64,000 nucleotides of DNA from Capitulum mitella (GCA_030062745.1 CP099851.1:7318393-7382392), one strand, 5' to 3'; numbered from the stretch's first letter, positions 1 through 12,880 are shown. Numbers and translations are program-made. Notes: generated from the letters alone by a model not told the origin.

Positions 1-160
1 GCATTTCTTCGTGCGCAAAGCTTCGTAGACGCAAAATTTCATATACGCATTTCTTCGTATATGCATTTCTTTATGTCGCATTTCTTCGTAAACGGAAATC
101 TTCGTATCGCATTTCTTCGTATACGCAAAACTTCGTATCTCGTATTTTTGGGAGGAGAGA
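1..160. repeat. Degenerate TTCGTATACGCA-type tandem repeat, left array
   Basis: Short AT-rich words of the form CGCATTTCTTCGTATACG recur about every 16-22 bases from the window edge to about position 150. The same words recur in the opposite orientation near 1300-1540, so this array and the next one form a loose inverted pair around 1.1 kb of sequence. The array probably continues beyond the left edge. The inverted layout suggests the ends of a mobile element with subterminal repeats, but no transposase was recognised between them. Confidence 0.7.
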
Positions 161-1289
161 TACTCAAAATTTGCCGTCGTGTTAATGATCATACGAAAAG
201 CCTCATGTTGAATTTTTCGCATCGTGTCTTCAAGTATGAGATGACTGCTCTGATGACGCAAGGACGCCTGATAGCCGCCAGAAAACTCAGCAGTCAAAAA
301 GTTATTTGAACAACATCGTCATTTTCTAGCGTATAAGCTGGAATAATTATTATATTTGTCATGATAAGATACCTTACATGCCAACAATTTATTCGCCGTC
401 CTCGTGGACGAGGGGGGTAAGGACGTTGACTCTGGTCCCAATGGCGCCGGGTTGGAGTCCCGGAAACAACGAACCGGGACTCGCATTGTTTGGCCCGACC
501 ATTCATAGTGTAGTCAAGTTGGTGACTGATCCAGAAAGGGCAAACCCGGCACTGGGAGGCCGTGTCGCAAGGCTGTGCGGCACGAAAAAGATCCCTCCGC
601 GGTCCCCTCTGGCTATAAAGATTGGGCGCAAAATTATCCGTTGAACTGAGTTGCATTACTGGTTGGTGGGTTCAGGGTACAGACAACAAGCCCTGCTTGG
701 CATATAGGTCCTCTGAGCCAAAAACTGTCCATGCAAACCGTTTGGGTAAAATTTATACAAAAAACAAAAAAGGAGCTCATCTTAATCTTCCTGCAAAACG
801 ACGCGGAAAAGCTTATCTTTGCATCCGCAAAAAAACGTATACGGGGATATTCGTTTCGCATGGGGGTGGCAGAGACATTTTCCTCCATAGAACTCCTGAT
901 TAATTTCCCAGGAAGTGGGGCATTGCCTCCCTCTCCCTCCTCCCTGTTCCTACACTCATGGTTTGTCATGGAATCCAATGTACGCACCCAAAAAGGTACC
1001 CTGCTGACCTGTAAAGCGGACTCTTGTGATGCGAAACGGGAGCTCTGTGCAGGCATACAAATATTACGATTTGTTCCATTTTATACCTCCTCAGTATGCC
1101 GAGGCATGGCACTATGGTGGTGCTTGGAAAGAATAGCCTAAAAAACGATTCTGTTCATCCCTTAACATTCTGGGATATTCCTGCGCACCCTGTGCCGTAC
1201 CTGTACCCACTAATCGAAATGTACTTTCTCGTTCGCAGTATACCCATATCAAGCCAATGAATATAATTTACCTTGCTTAAAGGAAGGAA
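161..1289. other. Sequence between the inverted TTCGTATACG arrays; no gene recognised
   Basis: Open frames of up to 140 codons occur on both strands but none shows a domain I recognise, and overlapping frames are equally long. A few single copies of the CGTATACG word occur near 835-860. This may be the body of a non-autonomous element whose ends are the flanking arrays. Confidence 0.4.
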
Positions 1290-1545
1290 GACATGCACAC
1301 GTCGTTGTGCGCAAAAGTAGAAATGCAGAAGAAGCGAAGTGCATAAGTACAATAAAACGCGACACGGAGATCTGCGTATACGTAATACGAAGAAATGAGT
1401 ATGAGAAGTTTTGCGGATACGAAGAAATGCGCATACGAAGGTTTGCGTGTACGAAGATTTGCATACAAAGAAATGCGATACGAAGATCTGCATACGAAAT
1501 TTTGCGTACGAAGGAATGCGATACGAAGTTCTGTCATGTAACCAA
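1290..1545. repeat. Degenerate TTCGTATACGCA-type repeat, right array (inverted)
   Basis: The words read here as GCATACGAAGAAATGCG and variants, which is the reverse complement of the array at the left edge. At least ten degenerate copies are visible between 1320 and 1540. It runs directly into a degraded copy of the TTAA-flanked element found elsewhere in the window. Confidence 0.7.
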
Positions 1546-1549
1546 CTCT

Positions 1550-2160
1550 GAGGTTATTTGTGGTCAGATGAGGTTTCAGGTCACAAGTGACCTTGATGAA
1601 CATGCCACCATGACAGTTCCCCTTTTTCCATGTCTCTGGAGCCGAGTATGCCAACATTATGTTAACGATGTACTGTGATTTGCACTTTTGAGGTAAAATA
1701 CGGCTAACAAAAACTAAGAAATACCTCTTACTGCTATTTTGATTCAGTTGTCAAACAAAGTTCCATTTCCATTTTCCATCCCATTCCCCAAACCCTGTGA
1801 ACGCTTACACATTTACCAAAAATTCTTAACATATGTGCCAATGGGAAAATATTCATGAATTACCTTTCGACCCATACCAATTGCATGGAAACCGGTCCGT
1901 AAACAGCAAGTCTAACAAGCAAGTCCGTAAACTTACAAGTCAAGATACCCCTTTTCTTACTTTTCTGCTTCCTTTATCCACCGCTTTGAAGCTTTTCAAT
2001 GGTTGTTTTCATAAAAAAATGTATTTTACGTCATGATGAATCGATTGTCATTATTCCAATAAAATCAGACGATAAACTAGTCCTCGAGATCTGGGGGTGG
2101 GCCAACATCCTTACGGGAATGCGCCATAGCGTTATACGTGCGGGAATAGGGTTACGTAAG
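1550..2160 (+). mobile_element. Degraded 3' half of the TTAA-flanked (piggyBac-like) short element, copy 4
   Basis: From the CATGACAGTTCCCC block (about 1608) through the ATCGATTG and CTCGAGATCTGGGGG blocks (about 2040-2095) to GGGAATAGGGTTA (about 2143-2155), the order and spacing match the right half of the intact element at 4581-5789. Divergence is much higher than between the other copies, the left half is missing, and the terminal TTAA reads TTAC. It is an old, truncated insertion. Confidence 0.7.
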
Positions 2161-3457
2161 ACTTTAGGGTTAATAGGGTTGCGCATTAATATCCATAAAA
2201 TGTACGACACTAGCTGCAGTAATTTGATGCAGACATGTCTATGTTGAAACATCTTGAAATGATTGTTAAAGTGTGCTTGTGATGTAAACTGAGACTACAT
2301 TTTAAAAAATCGCGTTTTTATAAATATCGTCTATGATGATCCTGAAGAGCTACTGGAAATTTGAAAAGCACCATTCGGTAACGCAGCTTACGACTGAGGA
2401 AAAACTGAGAGGGACGTCCCCTCCCCGCCTCAACCCCAGCCCGTTGCGGGTTAAACGTCTGGGATCGTATTCATTTTCAGCCTCGCAATAGAGCGTCAGC
2501 CATGAGCATCCCCATTCTGGCTTTCATAGCCTGCGGCGCGTTTGCTATCAGTCCTTCTTGGCTTCTAGGTCCACTCGAACATATTCCTCGTCCAGCCGAA
2601 ATGATGCACTGTAATGTTTCCACTAAAAAAGAACGCTGGCTTTTATAACAGAAAAGTCAGGTAGTTGTCGGCTGCCACAAACCAGGAGGACGTATTATTT
2701 AGTCTCTGGCAATAGTTTCGTTTGCATGTTTATGGTCAGAACGTTGCTTCCAATTTTACATGGTTTTATAAGATCATATTGGACTGACGTTCCTTAAAAG
2801 GAACATCAGATCCATTAGGGAAGTAGGATGGAATAACGTCAAATCGACTGCAACGATTCCGTGACTATACGCGTTATCCAGGAAAGAAACCAAGCTCCAA
2901 ATCAACAACCAATAGCCTGTTTCTCAAAGCCAAGTGTCGCATGATTTTTGAGCAGATTGTAGAACTTCTCCCTACGCATTTTCTTACAATAAATATTTCG
3001 TAACGATGCAGTGTCAAACCCAATAAGCACTTTAAAACCAAAAGATCGAAGGCACTTTCGGTGTGTTCATAGAAATCTGTATGACTTCACTTAGGATCGT
3101 TGGAGCATCAAACAGACTGAGATGAGGGGGGTGAGAGAGCAAACATAAATATTTTTTCCGGAGTGCCGTTAAATTTCAGAAAAAGGAGCATGGTCCCCAG
3201 ACCACACCCCGTTCCTAGGCTTTTGACTACGACAGAATTTCTCTGTGAGACAACGGTTTGAATGCGTCTGCCGTAATTCTAACCAAACCTGAGTACATGA
3301 CACTGTCTGTTCCGAACATGCACTTTGCCATCATTACGTCGTTGAGGTTTGTGTCTTCGCAGTTCTAGCAATCGACTCCAGGCCTCCCGGAAGTCCCGAC
3401 ACACAGCGATGTACGCATGGCGCCATCAATATTAGTACTGTATTCATTTCAATAGTT
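2161..3457. other. Unannotated intergenic stretch
   Basis: No coding domain, RNA gene or tandem array was recognised. A short GC-rich piece near 2412-2455 (CCCCTCCCCGCC, then GCGGGTTAAA) resembles the ends of the short DNA elements in this window and may be a solitary end. Confidence 0.4.
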
Positions 3458-4576
3458 CACGTTTAATCCACCATTGACTGGGGTATTTCACCACCTTCCA
3501 TTGTCTGGAGGGGGAGTTTAGCCCCCCATCTTTCTCGAGAACCAGTTGCCCGATTCGGCTTTTTTCATTTAAAAGCCAAAGCCAATCGATAGCGCCGAAT
3601 CTTGCGGTCCTGAGGCGTATACATTTGTTTACTTTTGGGTCAATGATGACGTCACAGGTCAAGTCAAACACTCAAAAGTGACAGTTTTCTCCAGAATTTC
3701 GTTTAAGGTCGTAAAAAGCCAAGGTCACAAGTTAGGTCGCATTTGACCTCCGTTATAATGTGCCATGCAATACATGTCTCCTAGCTTTTGTGGCACGGAT
3801 ATTCTAAAAACAGACACTTTCAGAGAGCCTAGGGCACAGAAAAGTCAAATGATCCCAATTATCGTACCTATGCAACATTGCAACATTTGAAGTTTCAGAC
3901 TCGGAGTATCACGAGCACGTCAGCGGCCTCCATCTGACATCTCTGGATGGCCCCACAAGTCAGTTTGTCCCATGTTTTACATTTCCACGGAATGTTGCCC
4001 AACATTGCAAAGGCCAATATCTCCACAACGATTATCAAAATGAGAAATAAACGCCATTTCTTTACTCGCTATACTGAAATCTTCATAAAACCGCCAAAGA
4101 CCAAACTTCGAAAAAATGTTTCACTGTCGGAAGAAACTCCTGTGAACGTTTTACGTGCAGTTTCTTGCAAGGGGGAAAAATGATAATTTGTCTGGCCGTA
4201 TCCAAAAATCAATTTATTCAGCCAATTTTTTAGTATTCTTACCGGATCAAAAACAGGAAATAAATATTTGACCTAAGATGTCCTAGCATGAGGTAACATG
4301 CCCTCCATATTGAGCTCTCAGGTCATGCTGCTATGGAGTGCAAGCCACAGCCACCATACATTGTAAAAGCATGACAATTCGGCGCCGAAGTAAAACTGAT
4401 CGTTGAATGGCAAAACATGGTTGTCTTTATGACGCCATGAAGACGAAACCTAAGATGGTCTCGTTTCCAGCTATTTGTCAGTATGTGTATAACTGATGCA
4501 AGAAAAGGCACTGTAAATTTCAGGACACGGCATTGGTTCATCTGAGAGATATGCGCGAAATGCGCCAGGGGCAGCG
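3458..4576 (+). mobile_element. Short DNA element, family 2, copy A
   Basis: This stretch is homologous along its length to 53655-54830. Shared blocks include GACTGGGGTATTT near the left end, TCTCGAGAACCA, GACGTCACAGGTCA, TTTCAGACTCGGAGT, CTCTGGATGGCCC and TTTCCACGGAATGTTG. No frame encodes a recognisable transposase, so it is a non-autonomous repeat. It is directly followed by the TTAA-flanked element at 4581, which appears to have inserted into or beside it. The outer ends are not well defined. Confidence 0.65.
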
Positions 4577-5793
4577 TTAACCCTATTCCCGGCAGGGGGG
4601 GCGGAATCCGCCCCCCCTCGGGTTTTTTGCTTGCCAATTCCAGGCTTTTTAACGCAGCTTTACGAAACTTGGTGACTTTTCCTAGCTATTCCTTCTACGC
4701 GCCGTGACAAAATTTCGAAATTCTTTTTTGCTCAGGGGCGGAGCCAGCCAACGTTTTTGGGAGGCACCTCAGGTCATTTTTGGCCATGTTGAGGGTAAAA
4801 GGAAAATGTCTGCCAAAAACAGAGTTTTCAGGATACAACTTAAAACTTTATGTGAATATATAGCTAAATAGTTGGGCAATGTGTATATGTAATTTTGTTT
4901 ATCTGAGGTTACTTTACAAGGTCAGGTCAAGGTCAAACGTCAAAATTTGTTTTTTCCAAATAATTACGGCGCCGTTTTTTCAAATGCCAAACCCGGAATA
5001 TATATGACGTAGAAAGATGCCCTCTACTTGTGTACCAAGTTTCAACTTGATATCAGGTCGGGTCACGGAGCTATGACCTAAAATGTCAGTGCACGTACCC
5101 TATATCGCAAAAGCCAAAAAATGAATTTTTTGGAATAGAGTGAATTTAATCGATTAAAGACGTTTACAGATAATATTGAATGCACACGACATCATTCCAG
5201 GTGACCCCAAGGTCACTGGAGGTCATTTAAGGTCAAAGGTCACAAGTTGATCTGAAGAACGTGTGACCATGACAGTTCCCCCTTTTTTAGGTCCCTGGCA
5301 CCGCCTATGCTAACATTATACAAACATTGTAATGCGGTTTGTACTTCTTTAGCATAACATGATTAGCAGAAGCTAAAAAAGTGTTTTGGCCTCTTTTGTT
5401 CATTCCGTTATTAGAAAACTAATCCCCTATTTTTGAAACCCTGTGAACGCCCATGAATTTTCTCAAAATTTCAAATTTGCATACCCATGGTAAAAGCCCT
5501 ATTCATAATCTCTCGATTGATGCCAGTTTCATCGAAATCGGTCCATAAACAACGGAGTTATAAGAAGTCAAAAAGTACCCCCCATTTTGACATTTTTGCC
5601 CCCCTGTATCCACAAATTTCAAAATTTTGAAAATTTCTTTTTATCAAAATGTAGTTCACGTCACGGCAAATCGATTGCCGTTTGTTGCAAAGAAATCGGA
5701 TAAGTAGTTCTCGAGATCTCAGGGGGGGGCCGAATCCGCCCCCCCCCTGCCGGGAATCGGCCATACCGTCTAGCCCTCCGGGAATAGGGTTAA
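4577..5793 (+). mobile_element. piggyBac-like non-autonomous element (MITE), copy 1, with TTAA on both sides
   Basis: The element body 4581-5789 (1209 bp) begins CCCTATTCCCGG and ends with its reverse complement CCGGGAATAGGG, and both ends abut TTAA (4577-4580 and 5790-5793). TTAA target duplication plus inverted ends starting with CCC is the hallmark of the piggyBac superfamily. Just inside each end lies a G-run/C-run hairpin (for example GGGGGGGCGGAATCCGCCCC). The interior is AT-rich, contains several AGGTCA half-sites and has no transposase frame, so mobilisation would need an enzyme supplied from elsewhere. Full-length relatives occur at 40477 and 47616. Confidence 0.85.
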
Positions 5794-6201
5794 ACACACA
5801 TATCCCCACTTAATGACGGGTTGACCCGGCCCGTCATGGTGCTCGCACACCCCTTCACGGGATCGATCTAGCCCCCCCCAGTCTAAACGTTAGATGGTAA
5901 TCGGAGATTGTGAGTGGCACCACTGGATAGCCTCGTTCTCGGTCTCTCTAAAATCACCCTATTTGTTCCACTTTGCGCGCTACATCTTTGGTCAGGTTAG
6001 GTCAAATGGAGGCATGTTACGGTTTATGTTATAACCTTGGCGGCTGTCACTTTTTTGTCGGTTTGATGATTTTGAGTGCCTTAGAAACTCAAATATGGCT
6101 CATATATTTTCTTCATGGACATGTTATACCATCTGAAGTAAAGGACACCCAAAAATCATCCAAGGTCATGTCAGGTTACGGTTCCCTGTGGTGGCTACCC
6201 G

Positions 6202-6330
6202 CCTTCCTATGCGAAGCAGGATGGTCACCACTGGATTTAAACCCTAAAGGGTTTAAATCCAGTGGTGGATTTGGCCTTCCTATGCGAGGCAGGGTGGTCA
6301 CCACTGGATTTAAACCATGAAGGATTTAAA
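6202..6330. repeat. Tandem 73-bp duplication containing a 42-bp near-perfect palindrome
   Basis: The block starting CCTTCCTATGCGAAGCAGG at 6202 is repeated at 6275. Inside the first copy, 6226-6245 (CACCACTGGATTTAAACCCT) is the exact reverse complement of 6248-6267, separated by only AA. The second copy keeps the left arm but the right arm is degraded. The palindrome could extrude a cruciform or mark a foldback element end. Confidence 0.85.
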
Positions 6331-9300
6331 TCCGTTCACCTTTGCATGGGGTTTAAAACTGAGACAACTGGATTGTAGCCTGGACGTGGAAATCATATGA
6401 TCGAAAATTCGTTTGCCCCAAAGCTCTTTCTTTACCATGCTAGGAAAGTTTACAGGAACGATTTTTGAGGAAAATGCCAGATATGGGAAGTGACAGATGC
6501 AGGTTGGCGTCATAGTACTAATAGCCAAGTTTTGTTGATGATGTCAGCCGACCTTGGCTAACCTCGGCCAAGGACGTTGACTTCGTTGCGGTTTAGTTTG
6601 CTGTGTCAGTAGACGACCGACTGACGCCTGACAAGACACACGACTTGACATAGTAGTATTCGGCTCCCGACTACGACGGCCTATGGTCAAGCCTGACTGA
6701 TGCGTCGAAAAATAAGCTGGAAAATAAATAATCAATTCGTTGCGTTTGCCTGTCGTTGCCACTCGTGGGAACAATTGCAGCCTAGGTCCCGAGTCAACCT
6801 GATCGAAATCGCAGCTGGAGATTTCCGAAAATTTTTGGGAACGTCCTCCTAGGATTTCATACCGTTTCTTTTCAGACATTGTCATAGGTCTAAAGTTAGA
6901 ATTCCGGGATATTGGGGGATCCGGGCCCCCCTTTCCCCTCCAGAACGCCAGTCATAGTTGAAATGTTGCGTGCGTAGTGTAGACGGACCTTTTTTCGCGA
7001 GAATTTGTCAGTGTGGTGTTGCAGATGTCAGCGCAGTGCAGAGCACTTGTCAGTGTGATGTTGCATGAACTGCCATTGCCTTTATTTGGTTCACCGTTGC
7101 TCCTGGAGGCATGGCGTCATAACAGTGCGTGTGTAGCCTTATTGCTAAAAATTTCGTCGTAGTGTTGAACACTTTCTTCATCAAAATCTTTACATTTTCT
7201 TGGTTTCATGACAGAAACAGATAACGGAATCGATACCTGTGTATTCTGCTTATTCATTTCATAGCGTTTGCTGGATTCCCACCAAGTTACAATACTCCCT
7301 TTAATATCTTAGGAAGTTATCATCCGGCAAAAATTATAGTCGCCTTAGAAATGCTAATCGTTTTTGGAAAGGTAGGCGATTTTTAGAAACCCATTGTTAA
7401 ATCGTCCAAAGGATATTCAGGAACTGAGGAGAGGCGGTTCAAATTAATCCTCATGACGGGGTGGGTCAAAAAAAATATAGATGTTCAACATAGCAGTCCG
7501 ACACTTGGCTGTCTGGACATTAGCGCAAAGATGAAAAACGTATCGAAGAATCGAAGAAAACCAAAATCCTGAACTTGACTATGACGTGGGTACTGGAATT
7601 TCCCACCTGACTGGCAGCATTGATGAAATACTGACATTTCAGTATGAGTGAGATCAAGATGGACGGTAAGTTACTGACACCGATGGTCGTTATGTCGTTT
7701 GTCACCGCTCGCAGTGACTGGCGTATCACGTCATCCTTGATGCATAGACTTTAGGCGCGGATCAGTAAAGTACGCCATAACGAGCAGGACATGGCGACAT
7801 GCAGTCGTCCCGGGGAGCGTGAAAACGGGAGTCCCCGTCCCCGGGGGAGCGTTAAAGCGAGGGTCCCAGGCCGAGCCAGAGGTTAAAGGTCAGCGCGGGC
7901 ACCTATTCTCGCGTCAGTAAGACGCCGCCGCCGGTTGTCGGCTGAAGGAATGAGAGGTCAACAGGCAGCGCAACCAATGGCAGCTCGTGAACTCAAAAAC
8001 ACCTGAGTCACATCTCAAGCGTAGCACCAAACTGTCTCATATACGGCTGTCTGTCTCAGATGCGTTGTCTGAACTACTCAACCGGAAGTGATATCCGACT
8101 CTTACCAGATCGACGTATACACAAGAAACAGAATGCTATATGACGCAACACTTTCGGTGTTTTGTCCGTTGTCTGCAAAGAAAACTAGGGCAAACTGGGC
8201 ATCCAACTGAATCCGCGCTACGAAACTAATCAGAATACGCTCGGTTCCAACGCTCCAGGCGAAACGTTCTCTCCCGTTTCAGGGACGGATAAATGATTGT
8301 CACTGCTAGGAGCGTGCGGCCATTGCTGAATCATTTGAGCACAGTTCCAAAACATATATCATATATTCCAAAACATATAACTAATACAAAATGTTAATGT
8401 GTGACATTTTAATCAATAGTTAACCAACAAACACATTCCTTTCTCCACTGGCGTCGTGTAGTCGTGCAGTCGTGCATCCTTCGTCGTTCAGCCCGACGGT
8501 CGCGCAGCGACGGCGGAAGCCAGAGGCAGTACTACGTATTTCCGCCCAGGCACTCCGTAAGGTGCGTTGGCGGCAGGTGACGAGTAGTTCGACGGACGCC
8601 AACCAGGGAATGGTTTTAAATTGGATTCTGGTGTTTGCTGAGGCGGCTGAGCTGGCTGCCTCCAAGGGCGTCTTGCGATGTATGTTTGCGGGTACAGCGG
8701 GGGTGGGGAGGCGGCGCTGCTTGGGGCGTTTTTGCGAGTGTGTTCCCTGCTTACACAAGTTCCCCCCTCCGATCTCGGAACTGGAAAGAGCTAGGTACAT
8801 GAAATTTTATGGACACGTTGGGGCTATAACGATTTGCATTGCGTTCAATTTTCATGACCCTAGGTCAATATCGTCAAGATCAAATGAGGTCGAAAAGGTC
8901 AGCGCTGGACACTTTCTCGGCCCGTACAGACCATTCCTTACGACTTTTCGAATAAAATGGAAAAAGGATGTTTGTTTGAGCGTTAAAACGTGGGATACGA
9001 CAATATTCATTCATTTGACGTCTTCACTGAGGATTTCGGGTCCAGGTCATGTCAGGTCATTGACCTACAGCGTCATTTTTCATCTTTTGCAGATCAGATA
9101 AACACGGGATAGCGTGAGTGTAAATGAGGGCGTTACACGCATTTTTTGGCGTATTTTCAGTGAAGGTAGCCGATATCGGTAAATTTGATCACTTCTAGCG
9201 TTTAGTAGCCTCCGCAAGGTCAAAAGAAATGAAGCGAGGTCATTGACCTTGGATGGAGTTTTTCCAAAGTCGGTTTTATGTCAACTATCTGCATTAAATT

Positions 9301-9400
9301 TGTTTCGTTACAACAAACCTAGTTACAGAGTTTGAGCGCTGTAAAACGTAAAAATTATGTATATATATGTGAATGCATATATGTATCTGCATATGAGCAT
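6331..9400. other. Unannotated intergenic stretch
   Basis: No gene or RNA was recognised. Frames reach 209 codons (8472-9101, plus) but have no known domain and a similar-length frame overlaps on the other strand. AGGTCA/TGACCT half-sites become frequent after 8850, suggesting old repeat sequence. Confidence 0.4.
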
Positions 9401-9413
9401 CAATGTGTCAAAC

Positions 9414-9700
9414 GCATTTTTAGTAGGGTCTTTAAACGTATATTTCATACAAATCGACATATTGCAAAGTAAATCTGGGCCAGGTCACAAAATAGTTACC
9501 TTTGACCTTTGGTGACCTTGTCCTGCATTGACCCTGGTACATGAAAATATATCAGTGTGCGCACACGTGTTTTTATTGGAGTCTTTTAATGCATATTTTA
9601 TACAAACCAACATGCTGCAAAGGAAATCTGGATCAGGTCGCAAGCTGGTTGACCTTGACCTTTGATGGTTTTGACCCTTATTGGCCCTGGGTTTGGTCTT
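9414..9700. repeat. Direct duplication of an approximately 155-bp AGGTCA-rich unit
   Basis: The unit beginning at the TTTTTAGTAGGGTCTTTAA block (about 9417) recurs at about 9570 as TTTTTATTGGAGTCTTTTAA, followed in both by CATACAAA, TGCAAAG, AAATCTGG and clusters of TGACCTTTGACC-type sequence. The copies differ at many positions, so the duplication is old. Confidence 0.65.
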
Positions 9701-12539
9701 AGTACATCTATCACTTATGCCCGAATGACGTCGCTTGATTGCGTTCAAAAGGTAATCTCAGGTAAAACGCTAGTCCTTTCACAAAGTTTCCATTTGTTGG
9801 CGACAACCGTTATTTTCGTTATGTTTGCTTGACTTCAGATGCTTGGAACTTCAGAAATGTCTTGCCGATGTTCCATTTTTTCTGTGCCAATCGATAAGTC
9901 ATTCAATTGTCATAAATTTCAGAAAAGTTGCAGCAATCAGCTGCGATCTGTTCTCGAGATTTCAAACAAAAACAGTTGGATGGGGCATAAGAAACCTCCC
10001 TTTCAGTGCGCGTAATATTTCCACATTTCCCGACATTTTTGATGACGCGCTGTTGCAGTTTCCTGTAATGACGAGCTGTTACTCAGCGCAACCTACTCCC
10101 AGTTCTGACGTAATCGGAACGAGACACTATTTCGCGATTTTCAGTCCAAAAACGTTGCGTAGTAATGAGACGAACGATCCGCTAAAGCTACCCGGGAACC
10201 GCCTCGCCTAATAAACCAGTGAGAGGAACGTACTTCCCCTGAGAGCCGATGAGAGTGCCGAAGAGTCCGCGATAACAGGAAGCGCGTTCTGCCCGCTACC
10301 TGTCTTTCCCCGCGCTGTCCATATGACACAGCGAAGTGCTGAACCCAGTACATCTGCAGGTGTGGAGCAGCGAGGATGGGCGCCTTGGTAACGTTTGCGA
10401 GGCGAGCAGTGGGCCGCACGGGTCGCGTCTGGTGAGGCGGTGGGAGAGCTATCGCTGGCCGAGCGGACGGCTGTGTCGAGCTCGGCGACGGAGCACCACG
10501 GCGCCCGACGGTTTAACCCATCAAAGCCCGGTGTCCAGACAGAACTAGGACAGCCGGTAGCAATTTCTTACATAGAGGAAATTTTTAAGCTCTAGAAGGT
10601 CAGGTTTTCACATAACGAAAGAATGGTGGTTTTTGGCTGTTTGCTTCTACTGCGGGATGTTTATCTCTAAGTCGGCCTACATCGGATCACAAATAGCATA
10701 TAGATATCAGTAGTCTGTTGCTAGAGAAACAGGTTATTCAGGACTTGGGATTTTGAGAAAAACAGCTTGGTATTTTGCCTGAAAAGAGGGGATAGAATCC
10801 AAATCTTTCTTTTTTCTCGCTCTCTTTCTTTCTCTCTCTTTCTCTCTCTCTCTCGAGCGGCCAGCCAAAATAACAGTACGCCAGGCATAGCCGTCCTATG
10901 TCTTAACGGTACCTGGAGTAGGTCACCATTTTTCAACGGGTAGGGGAGGGTGTCAGACACCACTGCTCACCAACTCATTCTGTGTTGTCCATGTCGGCAC
11001 GTTAAACGTTCGCCTCAGAAATACGCTGTTAACCTGGAAACGGTCGACGCATTGGCCACGTGAAGTCCTGGTAGAGTCCAATTAGCGTCCATCGGTTAAA
11101 GCGTTTTACCGAGAGAAGCACTTCGTTTCGCCAGCCTGACCTGCCATCGCAGACGATCTCGGCGGCGGCCGGTCTGCGCCATCTTTCCCGGAAATCGGCA
11201 CGGCCGGCTGCCAGTCGGAGTGTCTCATATCTCGTGTGGTCATCGACTGGGCCGACTCCGTCGGTTCTTTCGCCGATTTTCCGCGGCAGATGCAGCACGC
11301 CCCTTCCGCCCCGGGCCGCGAACAAAACGCGGCTGAGCTGGGGCCAAATGACAGTCGATTTCTGCAGACTAAAGAAGTCATTTCCGTTGCAATGCAGAGC
11401 CGATGTTACCACCCGCGTGCCGCAGCGAGAGACCTGAAGGCAGCAGAACGAACAATTTGAGACATTTATTGCCGCTCCCGACTGCCTTCGCAATTTCGCG
11501 TCGCAAATTTTACGTCGGACATGGCAGAAAAGAGAGGATATTTCTCTCGGCCGGGCACGAAAAGCAGACTTTCCGGTCCGGAACAGACACCGAGAACCAG
11601 CTCACATTTTCTCTCCAACGGCGGCAGACGTCAAAAGTAGACGGCACCGTTTGATGGGTATATAATAATTAACTTTACGCAATATGACACATATACATAC
11701 ATTTAATGAACCGTTATGAGCCGAAAGGAATCGGCCGAAAAGCTGGCCCTCGATATCGGCCGAGCAGCAAATGCCGATACAGATGTCAACCGTGGCTGGT
11801 AGCGTTTTCTGTGATTCCGTCGTCACTCTTCGCGCCTCCGGCGGGGCGCAAGCAGGGTCCCTCCCAGTCGCCAATGGGACCGTTCCTTTCTCGCGGAGAG
11901 ACAGACGAGATGTGCTGAAGTCGTCTCGCCTCCCCAGCACACTGACGGAACCACCAAAAGGGGAATGGGGGAAGGGGGGGGGCGCACGAGGCCATAGACA
12001 TGTTTTGCGCGGAATCCGTGGACTAGATGGCTTCCCCCCGGTCCCGACGGAGATTATGCGATTTTTCCCTCTAAAACCTTGTTTCCATGAATGCCAATTT
12101 AAAAGAAAAGTGGCGAGACAAAACGAGCGAAATCCGCAGGAGAAATCGGCATTTCGGGGCAGGTTAGGTCACGAGGACGGAGACATTGTTCTCTCCGTTG
12201 CACAAGGCCTACATCCTCTGGTACCCAAACATCTCCACACGGCAGTCCCGCCAACAGGCGGCCCTGATCAAAGTCAGCGGTCTTCAGCGACGCGCCGGAA
12301 GTCAGCCATCGATCATCGCTACGCCGTTCACGCGGCTGAAGCGACTACGCCTCGCCGGGAGGGCTGCGCGTCGGACGAGGCCTCCGGCCTGCCGCCGATT
12401 CCGCACAATCGGCCGCCGACCCCGTGTTGGCGGGATCGTCTGATCAATCTGAACGGCGCCCAGCCGGCCGCCGCCGCTCACCAGACGCCGGCCCCTGTAG
12501 CCAGCGGCGTAGACAGGAGCGCATCCACGGCGGCGGCTG
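9701..12539. other. Unannotated stretch with a TC-rich microsatellite
   Basis: No gene was recognised. A pyrimidine tract of TTTC/TCTC repeats lies at about 10807-10854. From 10140 to 12540 the sequence is GC-rich and carries several overlapping frames, including 11771-12670 (299 codons, plus), which I attribute to GC content and the following minisatellite, not to a protein. Confidence 0.4.
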
Positions 12540-12880
12540 CAGCAGCAGGTCCACCCCAGAACACATCACCGTGGAGACAGAAACCAATCCATGACGGCGA
12601 CTGTAGCAGCAGGTCCACCCCGGAACACGTAGCTGTGGAGACAGAAACAAATCCATGGCGGCGACTGTAGCGGCAGGTCCACCACGGAACACGTAGCTGT
12701 GGAGACAGAAACAAATCCACGGCGGCGGCTGCAGCAGCAGGTCCACCCCAGAACACATCACCGTGGAGACAGAAAACAATCCATGGCGGCGGCTGCAGGT
12801 CCACCCCAGAACACGTCGCCGTGGAGACAGAAAACAATCCATGGCAGCGACTGTAGCGGCAGGTTCACCCTAGAACGCTC
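12540..12880. repeat. 64-bp minisatellite, about 5.5 copies
   Basis: GCAGGTCCACCCC starts recur at 12546, 12610, 12674, 12738, 12796 and 12860, giving spacings of 64, 64, 64, 58 and 64. Each unit carries GAACACRTMRCCGTGGAGAC and an ACAATCCATGGCGGCG block. The period is not a multiple of three, so the open frames across it shift with each copy and are unlikely to be protein coding. Confidence 0.85.

Noticed and set aside
440-480. tRNA-like B box GGGTTGGAGTCCC
   Set aside because: The B box has a mismatch and no convincing A box or tRNA fold lies at the correct spacing.
11771-12670. 299-codon plus-strand frame
   Set aside because: It lies in GC-rich sequence and extends into a 64-bp repeat whose period is not a multiple of three; no domain was seen.
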